This document shows positions 22,968-34,023 of a stretch of 64,000 nt of DNA, piece by piece. The position numbers and the translations under genes are program-made. Numbering within the stretch: the stretch's first letter is position 1; the number at the start of each line of letters is the position of its first letter. A model generated the notes under the pieces. It made no database searches. It was not told where the DNA came from and worked only from the letters and a program-made list of their open reading frames with translations. The stretch is from contig OW799237.1 of NCBI GenBank assembly GCA_941918925.1, forward strand, positions 72,285,626 to 72,349,625, read 5' to 3'. Origin of the DNA: Phyto melanocephala. Taxonomy: Eukaryota; Arthropoda; Insecta; Diptera; Rhinophoridae.

Positions 22968-23822
22968 AATAATTAAATGTTATTTAATATTAATTTATTA
23001 TTTAATAATAAATAATTATTATTATTATTATTTTTATCGTATTTGATATTCAATATTATTAACATTGTATCGTATTTTAATAAATGTATAAAGAATTTTT
23101 TATATACAAATCGTGTAATCACAAGTGGTGCTAAGTCTCGTATTGTCATAATTTCCAAAATTTTAAAAAATTTATAAAAAGTATTTATAATTTATTGTAA
23201 AATTTTTAAACGTAAAATTATGACAACACGACATTTAAGACACCTTGTGAATTTACTAAGTATATAAACGCATACATATATTTTTTATATATGTAAGTTC
23301 AAATAAGTATATAATTTAACTTAAGTTAATTTTTTCAATTATTAAAAATGTGAATTTTATGTTAATTTAACACTTGATAATTTTTATTTTATATATAAAT
23401 ATATACATATTAAACACTATTTGATTGATCTTTTTTAAAAAAATAAATAAATTGGAAATTAAACAAACTCTTTTGACTTATTTTGATTAGTAAAACAAAT
23501 GCGTTATTAATGCGCCTATATTAAGGGCTTTAATAAAAGAACTTTTTATGACATTAAAACTGTGCTGAATATCATATATTTATCTTTCGCTTCCTAAAAG
23601 TAATGAATTTTTTGCTTACGATATTCTTAAATTTAAGCAGCTAAAGAAGCTCATGATTTAAATGCATATTTATTGTGTTGAAATAAGCACCTTAAATGAA
23701 ATGCTTCTAAGTGGGACATCTCAAACAAATATCATGCCATACGTAAATAGGTTTGTAAGCCAATGGCATCTTGACTTTCCCTTACAAACCTGCTTACGGC
23801 GAAGCAGTAGTTTTTGCTGGGT

Positions 23823-23872
23823 TACTTAATTCTTTCTTGAGTTGTTCAACTTCAAGCTCCTCAAATTTCATG
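23823..23872 (-). pseudogene. gag, N-terminal fragment cut off by the transposon
   Basis: ATG at 23870-23872 starts about 16 codons, MKFEELEVEQLKKEL, the first helix of a SAP-like motif. The frame then runs into the inserted element and stops within it. The remainder of gag resumes in frame at 21200. Confidence 0.8.
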
Positions 23873-23888
23873 TCTTTTATTATAATGC

Positions 23889-23907
23889 AATCCCACTTCT
23901 GACACCA
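23889..23907 (-). promoter_or_regulatory. primer-binding site, tRNA-Leu type
   Basis: Two bases from the 5' LTR, the minus strand reads TGGTGTCAGAAGTGGGATT. As I recall them, animal tRNA-Leu 3' ends are AATCCCACTTCTGACA plus CCA, a perfect 19-base complement. Confidence 0.85.
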
Positions 23908-23909
23908 GT

Positions 23910-24437
23910 TGTTACGTTTATACCTTTTGTAAACGTTGGATTATTTCCTTTAAATAAACCTCTTGAGTTCTTTTATTGCAATTAAAAGCACTTGAAATAA
24001 GTTATAAAATTAAGAGCACTTTATTTATTTAAATACACTCAGATATTGTTTTTATATCACTTTACTTATTACACTTATGGTTATACACTTATTATCAAAC
24101 TCACTTTGATACACACTTTACAAGCTCTATTTTAATACTGATCATGTTAGCTGTGTTGTTCGGCTATTTATAGTAACATAGTGGTGTTCGGTAACATTCG
24201 ACAAAGTTCTCGTATGTACATTCTAGTACATTCGAAAACCGTTAAATTTAAATTAAGACGTTAAGTAATAGCTACGAATAATAGAAGTGCCTAAAAGTAT
24301 GCTACACATAACAACAAACATCATGTTCGAAAAACCAGCAAAATAAACTAATACAAATACAACTACAGTAACTTTAACTGCTACAACTAAAATAAATTAT
24401 AATGTAAATTAAGCTATTTAAAAATAAATCTGTAACA
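23910..24437 (-). repeat. 5' LTR
   Basis: Same length as the 3' LTR, with about seven substitutions and no indel by eye. The element is therefore an old enough insertion to have diverged slightly. Confidence 0.95.
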
Positions 24438-24900
24438 ATATATATGTCCTTTTTTTATTTAAAAATAGTATAAATACAAAAATGTTAAATTAAATAAATA
24501 AATTAAATGTTACAGAAAACATCAATAATTAAATATAATATCATTTGTCCAATACCATAAAATTATTTTAATTAATTTTCTTATAGTATATAAATTTTCA
24601 TAATAACATACTGAATGAAACTTGTTTAATTTTTTAAATTTTATATCATATTTTATTATTTATAGAAAGTTTCTTTTATTCGAAAATTACTAAAAATCAT
24701 TTTATTATATGTATGTCTTTTGTAATCTATCAACTTTGACACAATGCTCCAAATAATTACACATATTTCACATTAAACAAATAAAAAGTTTTAATTTTTT
24801 CTTAATGATAGCACCTTTTTGATAAGATGTTTTATTTGTGTTTTCTTAAGATTTCGAACTAAAAAGCACTATATTTCCCTAAAGAATTGTATTGTAAAAT
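24438..24900. other. AT-rich stretch without recognisable genes
   Basis: Nothing I can support. Confidence 0.4.
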
Positions 24901-25075
24901 GCACCAATATGGCAAACTTTTTCAATAAGAAAACGATACTAAAGCGGTATTATAAAATGCACCGAAATATGAACCTTTTTGGATAAGAAAACGATACTAA
25001 AGCGATATTATAAAATGCACCGAAATAGGAGACTTTTTCGATAAGAAAACGATACTAAAACGATATCATAAAAAT
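24901..25075 (+). repeat. three tandem copies of a 58-bp unit
   Basis: Units start at 24901, 24959 and 25017 and share GCACC, AATAAGAAAACGATACT or ATAAGAAAACGATACTA, and AAAGCG plus a TATTATAAAAT end. They differ at a few positions each. Confidence 0.85.
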
Positions 25076-25540
25076 ACAATAATTCGTAGCCGAAGCATTG
25101 TACTACATATGACACTAAGAAAGTTACTAAATAGTCTCATCTAGAAAATATTAAAGAGCTGGAACGTTTCTTCACGAACGGGGACACTATTTGGATAAGA
25201 AAATGATATCGAATTCGATGGTTTTCAACTTCCTGCCGTAACTTTTAAGTCTCTTTTTGGATAGAAATTGTTTGAAGGGCAATTGCAAATGCAGACATGC
25301 ACTTTTAAACATGTGTAGTAGTAAATGTTACAAATAATGTAAATGTACAACAACAACAAAAAAATACATAATATTTACATAGAAATATTACATGTTCCTG
25401 CCTATGTTTCTATAATTTACAAAAACATAAAATTAATTAACTTTTTAGACAATGGTTTTTGTGCTGCAAGAAACAACAACAATTGTGTAAGTCATTATAA
25501 TAAAATTTCGCTTGGGGTTTTTCATTGATAGTTGAAAAAA

Positions 25541-28500
25541 CAGACAAGCCGGGCACCTGGCGTTTTAACATAATTCGGGTACGCTGAATCCAGTGGTGCC
25601 CGCGGTTTTTTAAGATTGGCTCTGGCTTTCGAGATATACCGTTATTTCGAAAATGGAGGAGGTTGCACAACATATGTTCGAGTAACTCAAAAACGCTTTA
25701 GCTTATTGAAAGAACTTAAAAACCAAAATTCCGCAATAAAATTTCCCTTTAAGAAAAGTAAAACTTCTTTTTAATATTCGCAGTCGTTTTAGAAACATAA
25801 TTTTTTTTTGAAGAAAAAATTTATTTTTTTATCAAAATTTCGAAATTTTTGTTTTTTAAAAATTCATAAATAATTCATAAATAATAAATAGTTTTTTGCA
25901 GACATATAAAAGACAAAGCTGCAAACAAAACAAGCTATAAATGCTAAAAATCTGTTAGCAACTTTTGATTTTATTCACCAAAGTCGAAAAATTTAAATTC
26001 ATTTAAGAATTTCATAAAACGCAATATTTGTATTGGAGCCCCCCTGAGAAGTGGAGTTACCGATTGAAAAATTCTTAGAATTAAGAAATAAAGTCATAAA
26101 TGCTTACATCTTTGTATTTTATTGTGCTTACAAAACCACACAAATCGGTCTTTTATTGCGCAGCCAAAACCGCACTAATCGGTCTTGTAAAGAACTTAAA
26201 TAACATATTCTATTGTTATATCTGGAACAGGTAGAAATATTATTCGTCCTGGTTTTTTTTTTACAAAACATGGTCATGAAGGTATCGACAGGTACTTAGA
26301 TTAAAACAATTACAGTATAAATAAGAGTTCCTCAACCCCTTCACTGTCATATGGAATGTGCTTGCGAAAGTGATTACTGAAGTTTAAAGCCTTTGACAGT
26401 CTTGTATCCAATCAGTTATGTTGAAATATCTAAGATGGAGGCGTTTTAAAAGTTTAATTACTTTTGTTATGTGTGAGGGAAATATAAAAATATGCCAAGT
26501 CGCCGTAAAATCACTACTGAAACAAGTACCTTGTATGAATCATATTTTTCTTTAAGGGTTATATATGGTAAGAGTTGGACACCATCAATAGTGTGTACAC
26601 ACTGCATTTACCATTTAAATAAGTGGGGAAAAAATGGAGACGCCATGCCATTTGGTGTTCCAATGATTTGGAGAGATCCCATAGTTCATGTTGACGATGA
26701 GTGTTATGTGTGCATAAATTATAAAATAAGAAGGGTATAAACAGAAGAAAAATTACTTATATATCTTATACTGAAACAGCATATGCTCGATTTCCGCTGC
26801 CACATTCTGATGAAATTCCTGTTCCGGATAACCATATACCAACAGAACATATTCCCTCAATAATTCATTCTTTTGAAGCGGGTGGACCAGCTACTTCAAT
26901 GTACTTACCGTCATGCATCACGGTTCCATACAGTCACAATGAATTCAAGCAAGATCGTCTGGATATAATGGTACGGCGTCTAAAATTATCTCAAAGACAG
27001 AGCATTCTCTTGACAAAAGAATTAAAACGAGCTAATATTTTAGCACCTGGTGTACAAATATACGGGGCTATCAATCGCTATAGACGATTTACGACTTTTT
27101 TTAAATCTATTGAGAATAATTCTATCGTGTATTGTACTGACATCCGCGGCTTGGTTTTAACAATGCAAAATGAATATAATCCTGGAGATTGGCGATTGTT
27201 CATTGATTCTTCCAAAAGTAGCTTAAAAGCAGTTTTGCTACATGTTACTAATTTAAAAAGTCCTATTCCGATAGCAACAAGCACAAATACAAAAGAAACA
27301 TACGCATCAATGAAAAAAATAATATAGTTAATTAAATATGAAGACCACAAGTGGAAAATATGCGCAGATTGAAAAGTGGTAGCTCTTTTTAGAGGCATGC
27401 AATTGGACTATACTAAAAATATGTGTTTCATGTGCTTATGGAATACGCGTTTCGATGGCGACCAGTACAAAAGACGGGATTGGGCTTTACGTGAGGAAAG
27501 CAGATTGCATAGAAATAATGTTATTGAATCACCAATTGTGCCGATGGAAAAGATTTTGCTTTCTCCACTCCATATCAAATTGGGTATTGTAAAAAATTTT
27601 ATAAAAGCATTGAGTCCAGATGGTGTTGCTTTTACCGAATTGCGACGATTTTTTTCACGATTAAGCGGCATGAAAGTAAAAAAAGGTATGAACTCTAACT
27701 ACTTTATTAAATTAAATTTATATTTCATATCATATTTTTTTAATTTACAGGAATTCTTAATTTACAGGAATTCTTAATTCTTAATTGCATTGAATGTTAT
27801 CGAGCTATTGGCCTGGAATTGTATGAAATCAGTAATAGAAAATGTATTAGGAAATCATCAGTCTGAAAACTGGCAAATTTTAATCAAAAATATGCTAACC
27901 GCATTTAAAAACTTAAACGTTAGAATGTCATTGAAAATGCATTTTTTGCATTACCATGCCGAAAAATTTAATGAACAATCACCAGCCGAGTCTGGTGAAC
28001 ATGGCGAGAGATTTCACCAAGTAACAGCCAGGCTCGAACACTGGTATAGCGGCAAACAACTTGATTCGCTATTAGGGGATATTTGTTGGAATCTGCAGGA
28101 GGAAGAAGAATAAATTTCAAAATAAAAACTTTAAATTTAGCTACTTAACAACAAAAATTTTTTAGTTTGGTTATTATAAAAAATTAAAAAATTTAATCTT
28201 TTCTGAAAAAATCAAAAGTTGTAGACAGACTTTAATCACTAATAGCTTATTTTGTTTGGAACTTTGTTTTTTATACGCGTAGAACTCCGGCCTTAAATTT
28301 TGCACCTGCAGCTCCTGAGATACCCCTAGACGGGCCAAATGTATGACCAGCGCAACTTTATTTTTCATTCCCTTATTTGTTTCTAAGGCTTAGGATTCAC
28401 TCCTAGGGGGATAAAATGTATGACCGACCTCCAATGTTTTTTGTTCTTAACATTTTCTCAAATTATACTTTCCCTTTATCACCATCCCTTAGGGAGGTTG

Positions 28501-28977
28501 CGTTTTATAAAATTCTTAAATTAATTAATATTTTTCGACTTTTGTGAATAAAATCGAAAGTTGCTAACAGATTTTAAGCATTTATGGCTTGTTTTGTTTG
28601 CAGCTTTGTTTTTTATATGTCTGCAAAAAATTAGAACCCTTTTAATTATTTATGAATTTTTAAAAAACAAAAATTTCGAAATTTTGATAAAAAAAATTAA
28701 TTTTTTCTTAAAAAAAAAAATGTTTCTAAAACGACTGCGGATATTAAAAAGTAGTTTTACTTTTCTTTAAGGAAATTTTATTGCGGAATTTCGGTTTTTT
28801 AAGTTTTTTCAATAAGCTAAAGCGTTTTTGAGTTACGCGAACCTATGTTGTGCAACCTCCTCCATTTTCGAAGTAACGGTATATCTCGCAAACCAGAGCC
28901 AATCTTAAAAACCCGCGGGCACCACTGGATTTAGCGTACCCGAATTCTGTTAAAGCGCCAGGTGCCCAGCTTGTCAC
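25541..28977 (+). mobile_element. 3.4-kb DNA transposon with about 480-bp terminal inverted repeats
   Basis: The left arm (about 25541-26024) and right arm (about 28498-28977) are inverted copies. They share GACAAGC.GGGCACCTGGCG at the tips, GGAGGAGGTTGCACAAC, ATTCCGCAATAAAATTTCC and GCAACTTTTGATTTTATTC-like blocks. A 7-bp GAAAAAA flanks both sides and may be the target duplication, but its low complexity leaves the exact end uncertain. The interior codes one decayed transposase-like gene on the plus strand. Arm length and protein type do not match the hAT, mariner, piggyBac or P families that I know. Confidence 0.85.
26492..28112 (+). pseudogene. transposase-like gene of an unnamed insect family, decayed
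   Basis: Starts MPSRRKITTE. The N-terminal part has a Cys-rich finger (VCTHC about 26600; ECYVC about 26700) around FGVPMIWRDP. After a frameshift near 26740 come PLPHSDEIPVPD, LKLSQRQSILLTKEL and WRLFIDSSKSSLKAVLLH (an acidic residue in a strand-like setting). Then KETYASMKKII, ICAD and MCLWNTRFDGDQ, followed by ILLSPLHIKLGIVKNFIKAL. An intron of about 65 bp follows (27686-27750). The last exon has MSLKMHFLHYHAEKF, EHGERFHQ and DICWNLQEEEE. In-frame stops lie at about 27325 and 27373. This order is shared by many uncharacterised insect proteins that I remember (HIKLG and HGERFHQ are hallmarks). The spaced Asp residues suggest an RNase H-like core (inference). It is probably the element's own transposase. 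Confidence 0.6.
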
Positions 28978-31020
28978 GAAAAAAAGTGTCAATTTCTTGC
29001 ACAGTGTTATTATAAATTAATTTTTATATTTTTGTTAATATTTACCAACAATATTAATGTTGATCACCACTTTATACAATATATTGATTGACAAAAAGTA
29101 AATGTTTATTTATGTATGTCATATAAACGATACATGTTACATATGCTAATTAGGGTGATCGATTATTCGACATTTTTAAGAAACCGGTTTTCAAATAGTT
29201 TGAAATTTAGAATTAAAAAAAAACCGGTTGCTTTTTTGAAAATTTAGAAAAACCCGGTTAACTGGTCGAATATATAAAAAGTAATTCTTTCGTATACGCA
29301 TGACAGAGATACATATATAGGTATAAACTATTTTGTTCTATGGTATATGGCATTATTATAAAATGCCGTTATTTAAAATAAAGATCTTAAGGGACAGACA
29401 CTTTTTACCTAAAAGTAACCGAAAAATTAAGTTTATGCTTCAATTAAGGTTAGGTTTATAAATTTAAAAATGCCATTGTTTCTCTACATGAAACAAAATA
29501 TGGCAACTAAATTGTGATTTATATTTGTTTTCTACTTCGACCTTTTTATTTTTTTTTTTTAGTTTTAACTTTCTAATTTTAGTGACACAAAACAGTAAAC
29601 AAATCATCAAATATGTTATATATAATATGTTTTGTAAAATTGTTTAAGAACGAAATTAATTTGTTAAAAGTAATCGGTTTTACTCTGGTACTTCCGGTTT
29701 AAAAAAAAAAACTTTGTTACAAGGAGGTTGTTATAATGAAAAATATTAAAAATTCACTTCACTGCTCACGGTAGTCAAATTTACACATTAACTTTATAGG
29801 CAAGTTGTAATAATGAACCTTTGCGTGCCGTTATCAGAGATATTAGTTAAGCTATGGGTAGTCTTTAGTACAAGTCGCTAGATTTCATAGAAGCAAAATA
29901 GTATGAAATTCAAATTTGGTCAAAAAACTGAACAGCTGGTTGTCACAGCAAATTTTAAACGCAACAACGTACATATTAAATACCTGCTCTCTATTTAAAA
30001 CAAATAATATGTAAGCCCAATTATATTTCTTATTTTGCATTTGTTTTGAAACAACAAATAAATATCTTACAATATTATAAAAGAGAATTTAATACATTTT
30101 CTGATTTTTGGAAATTTTTTGAGTAATAAATATAGTATAGTGCGTAATGTGATGTTGCTGTAACGTCCGAACCTGTTACAAATAGAAAATCATTACGTTT
30201 CTACGTGACATTTATTAAGAGTGATGTCAACACATTGATTCTTAAAATAACTTAAATGGAAAATACTTTGTAAAAAAAATATAAGAAATTAATATTAAAA
30301 ATTTTCTAAAAATTTGAAATTATGTACATATGTATGTACATACACATACATATATAAATAAAGTGTGTACATAATATTCTGTAAAAAGTTTTTTGAAAAT
30401 TTCTTAATGAAAACGGTCAATCAATTTTTTTGCCCACAAAAAGTTTTTAGCCTTTTTTTTTTTAGTTGTAAAGAAAAAGAGCGATCAAATTTTATTTAAA
30501 AAATAAAATCTTGTTAGGAAATCTTGTTAAATCAAGAAAAAATTTTATTTATTTTTAATACAAAATTAAATATATATAGGTAAATATATATTTTCCTTTA
30601 TTTACATATCTCAAAATGCTGTAACACGAGCTTATATAAACGTTACAATTGGTTTTATAACTGGTTTATATTTTACAACAAATCGCAAACACGCATAATA
30701 AATATAATTCCAAAAAAATTAATATTTACGATCTTCATGTACATTTCAAACAAAAAATATAATTAACGTTCGCGCACGGAGTAATTTTAAATCTCTTTTA
30801 ATCACGCATGATCTCGAAGAACATTTTTTAATCACGCACATTCTCTCATTATTTTTTTCTCGAGCGCTCATGAAAAATTATTATATGCCGGAACTTCTTT
30901 GGTTATGACGTAGATAAACAAAGTTATCCAATTTCTTTTGGTTTGAAGCACAACCATTTAACATTTTATGCTGAGCCTTGCGAGATTTTTTAATCACGCA
31001 TACTTATGCTTGATTAATTG
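28978..31020. other. AT-rich stretch without recognisable genes
   Basis: Several ACCGGTT motifs cluster at 29180-29280. There is a short CATACATATGTATG-like tract near 30330. No coding signal. Confidence 0.4.
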
Positions 31021-31380
31021 ACAGTTCAATATGTGTGCAAAGTTTCAGAAAAATCGATCTAGTGCAAGTACCTCAATATTATAACTTTTTTTATGGGCGT
31101 GGCTCTGCCCACCTTTCTAATCACGAAATTGTAAAGTCATAACAGCTCAATATGTGTGCAAAGTTTCAGAAAAATCGGTCTAGTGCAAGTAACTCAAAAT
31201 TATAACTTTTTTATGGGCGTGGCCACGCACATTTTTCTAATCACGAAATTATATAGTCATGACAGCTCAATATGTGTGCAAAGTTTCAGAAAAATCGGTC
31301 AAGTGCAAGTAGCTAAAAATGAAAACTAATTTTTATGGGCGTGGCCCCGCCGCCCACTTTTTTCCACTAATAAACACTCC
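31021..31380 (+). repeat. three tandem copies of a 120-bp unit
   Basis: Units start at 31021, 31142 and 31262. Each holds CAATATGTGTGCAAAGTTTC, AAAAATCGGTC, AGTGCAAGTA and ATGGGCGTGGC. The first two end with CTAATCACGAAATT. They probably form the core of a larger dispersed repeat that ends near 31500 with TCCGATCGGTTTTACAG and a CACACA run. Confidence 0.9.
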
Positions 31381-31494
31381 CTGGAATGTGTAAAACAACT
31401 TGCCAAAGTTTGAGTCCGATCGGTTTTACAGTTTCGGAGTCTATAGCTAACCCACACACACAAACACACACACAGAGTTTCACTTTTATATATT

Positions 31495-32805
31495 TCCTAT
31501 GTCATCTTTGATTCTTAATTTTTACATAGTTGATTGTATTCTACTAGTCAAGCCCTTTTATTTGATACCCATATTGTTATGGTTAAAAGAATCGCTCCGC
31601 CATTTTGTTTAAGATGCAATCTTGGATACTAATAGTGTGGGGGTTAAGGGGAAAAATTCGGAACTACTATATTTGACTCATATATTTGCCATTTGAGTTT
31701 TTTCCCTTTCGTATCTAACTGTATTTTACTTAATTCACAAGCCCTTTCATTTGTTTCCCATATTGGCTCTCTTGGTTGCATAGAAACTGAAAAATATTTA
31801 CTATCGTTTGTTAATTTTAGGAAAAACACCGAAGCAATTGAACTTTAGTGCTGATATCTCAGTTGGTTTCAAACCGATTTATTAGTTTTTCTTAGAAATA
31901 ATTTCTAAGATTACGGCTTATAATTTGGTATCTTAAGAGAGTTACAAAAATTTTTAGGAGTTTGAAAAACTTTAATTTATTAAAAAAAATACATATTTTT
32001 TCAAAAAATTTTTCCGTATTACTTTGCCGGTTTGTCCAAAATTTTTCATAAGTATCTATAGAGGACTACAAAATTTATAAAAAGTAACAAGTAACCAAGT
32101 CTAAATTACCCTAGGGTTGGAAAATTTTAATTTTTTGATAAAAAAAAGCGAAAAAAATGGGCAGTTGTGCTTATTTGTTCATATCTCAGATAGTTATGGA
32201 GCGATTATACTGATTTTCAATACCTGCTTCCGAGTACTTCTGATATTTTGATACCTTACACGGGTCTTGGCGATGTCGGGGGGCTTCAATCGACCCCTTA
32301 TTCACAAACATTCAGAAAATATACATACACTTTATGGGGTCGGAAATAAAAACTGCAGAAATTTCACACGGAATGACAAATTTTTTAAAAATTTTTTTAA
32401 AATAATTTTTTTAAAAAAATTATAAAAACATATCAAATAAAATAATAAAATATAAATAATAAATTAAATAAAATAAAATAAAATTTTTTTGGCTCAGCTG
32501 GAATTCGATGCCACGTTTACTTTAACCAGTATGTATGTAGGTTGTTGTTGTAATTGTAAAAAAAAGGAGGTGGTCGTGGGTTTTTGCACATATATCAGAA
32601 AGTTATGGGGCGATTGTGCTGAATTCCAATAGCGATTCATTCCTGGATATTTCCAGAAGATTGATACCATATACAGATCTGATGAACATATAGTTGCTTC
32701 TAAAAGTTGATTTCAACCAACACACGAACAGACGGTCAGGGCTTAAATAATCGACTCCTCTATTCATAAGCTTTCAGAAAATATATACTTTATGGGGTCG
32801 GAAAA
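31495..32805 (-). mobile_element. two DINE-A fragments in tandem
   Basis: The first (about 31495-32390) and the second (about 32400-32805) each have the GTTATGGAGCGATTAT/GTTATGGGGCGATTGT region, the GATTTCAACC or GGCTTCAATC block and ACTTTATGGGGTCGGAAA. The second lacks its 5' tip: at 32805 it is joined directly to the 3' end of the R1-clade element. Confidence 0.65.
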
Positions 32806-32871
32806 TCCAAAATCCCTGCGGAACTACCACAAAGCTATACATCGCAGGGGGGGGAAGGTACAACACCCAAA

Positions 32872-34023
32872 CTATAACATCCTATTACGGATTTTCTCAA
32901 CCCTACGAAGTTCAATGAGAACCAATCTAGCATATTCACATACATACTCCCAACTGCGTGCAGAGGACAACATAATCTCCACTATATTACTATGATCAAC
33001 ACTACGGCCTATCATCCCCTCAAGGTGTATTCTCTCCCTATCAAAACGCGAGCACGAAAAGAATACATGTTCAGCATTCTCCTCGACATAACCATCACAA
33101 CTCGGACAGAACGGAGAAGTATCATGACCAAATCTGTATAAGTAAGACCGGAAACAACCGTGTCCACTAAGCAACTGCGTAACATAGAAGTCCAGATCCC
33201 CATGTGTTCGCCCGAGCCATGGGACTAAGTCAGGAATAAGAGAAAACGTCCATCTACCCTTCTCTGACAAGGACCATCGCCGCTGCCACTCAGCAATTGT
33301 TTCAATATCTGAGAAGCCTCTGATCTGAAGATCAATTGGCATCATTCCTGCAATCACCAATGCTGCATCATCTGATACAGTCCGGAAAGCACAAATAACT
33401 CGCAAAGCAGCCAGTCTATATACTGGGCTTATAATTCCCCTATAGGTCTTCAACCCAAGAGCCCGAGACCAAATAGGTGATGCATACATAATCACACTCT
33501 TAACTACTCCAGACAGAAGTTTCCGACGTAAGTACTTTGGGCCTCTCGTATTTGGCATTATACGAGACAGAGCAGTATATGTTCCCGAAGACTTCTCAGC
33601 AACATATAGCAGATGATCCTTAAAAGATAAACGACAATCTATCATAACCCCAAGATATTTAAGCGAAGGTTTCGTCTCAATACAACACGATCCCACATTC
33701 AATTTCACAGACTCCATTGACCTACGGCTGGATATCAAAATCGCCTCTGTCTTTTGGTCAGCAAGCCCCAAATTAACAGTTTCCAACCAGGAGCGCACAA
33801 TCCCTATGCTTGCATTAGCAATGGTCGTAATCTCCACTAACTCCCTAGCGACACATATCAGGGCTATGTCATCGGCAAAACCGACAATCTTAGCCCCATC
33901 GGGAAGAGACACACGGAGTATGCCATCATACATCACATTCCACAACAACGGTCCGAGAACCGAACCCTGTGATATTATGCTGTCGCATGCCCTTGTCGGT
34001 TTCGTACAGCAGGATTCTGTCAC
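32872..34023 (-). pseudogene. ORF2 C-terminal part, R1-clade copy 1: end of RT and CCHC
   Basis: After the frameshift the frame codes GSVLGPLLWNVMYDG, the catalytic FADDIAL (about 33861-33882), KTEAILISSRR, LKYLGVMID, the thumb region (LSRIMPN, then VIMYASPIW) and the terminal CPSCDGYVEENAEHVFFSC zinc motif typical of R1-clade ORF2. No stops. The upstream part of RT lies in another frame. Confidence 0.9.

Larger units (their letters stand above)
21201..23822 (+). mobile_element. 2.6-kb DNA transposon inserted in gag, with short TIRs and a multi-exon gene
   Basis: The ends are inverted: CCCAGCAAAAA at 21201-21211 and TTTTTGCTGGG at 23812-23822, with GTAAGCA motifs repeated just inside both ends. 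TT flanks both sides, a 2-bp target duplication. Removing the element and one TT restores the gag frame within the SAP motif, which fixes both ends independently. The right end also has a small hairpin (CTGCTTACGGCGAAGCAG). No known transposase motif was recognised. The element holds a partial frame (21431-21715), a short DINE-A fragment and a four-exon gene. Confidence 0.85.
15585..24437 (-). mobile_element. Ty3/gypsy LTR retrotransposon, full length but inactive, with a nested DNA transposon
   Basis: Two 528-bp LTRs (15585-16112 and 23910-24437), both TGTTAC...GTAACA, bracket gag and pol on the minus strand. By eye they differ at about seven positions, or about 1.3%. Both sides are flanked by ATATATAT, within which the target duplication must lie. 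A primer-binding site follows the 5' LTR and a purine-rich tract precedes the 3' LTR. No env frame was seen. Damage: gag is split by a 2.6-kb insertion, the protease active-site Asp is replaced, and there is a frameshifting deletion in reverse transcriptase. Confidence 0.95.

Noticed and set aside
22973..23158. Minus-strand frame with poly-Asn
   Set aside because: Comes from an AAT/ATT-rich tract just after the four-exon gene; no family features.
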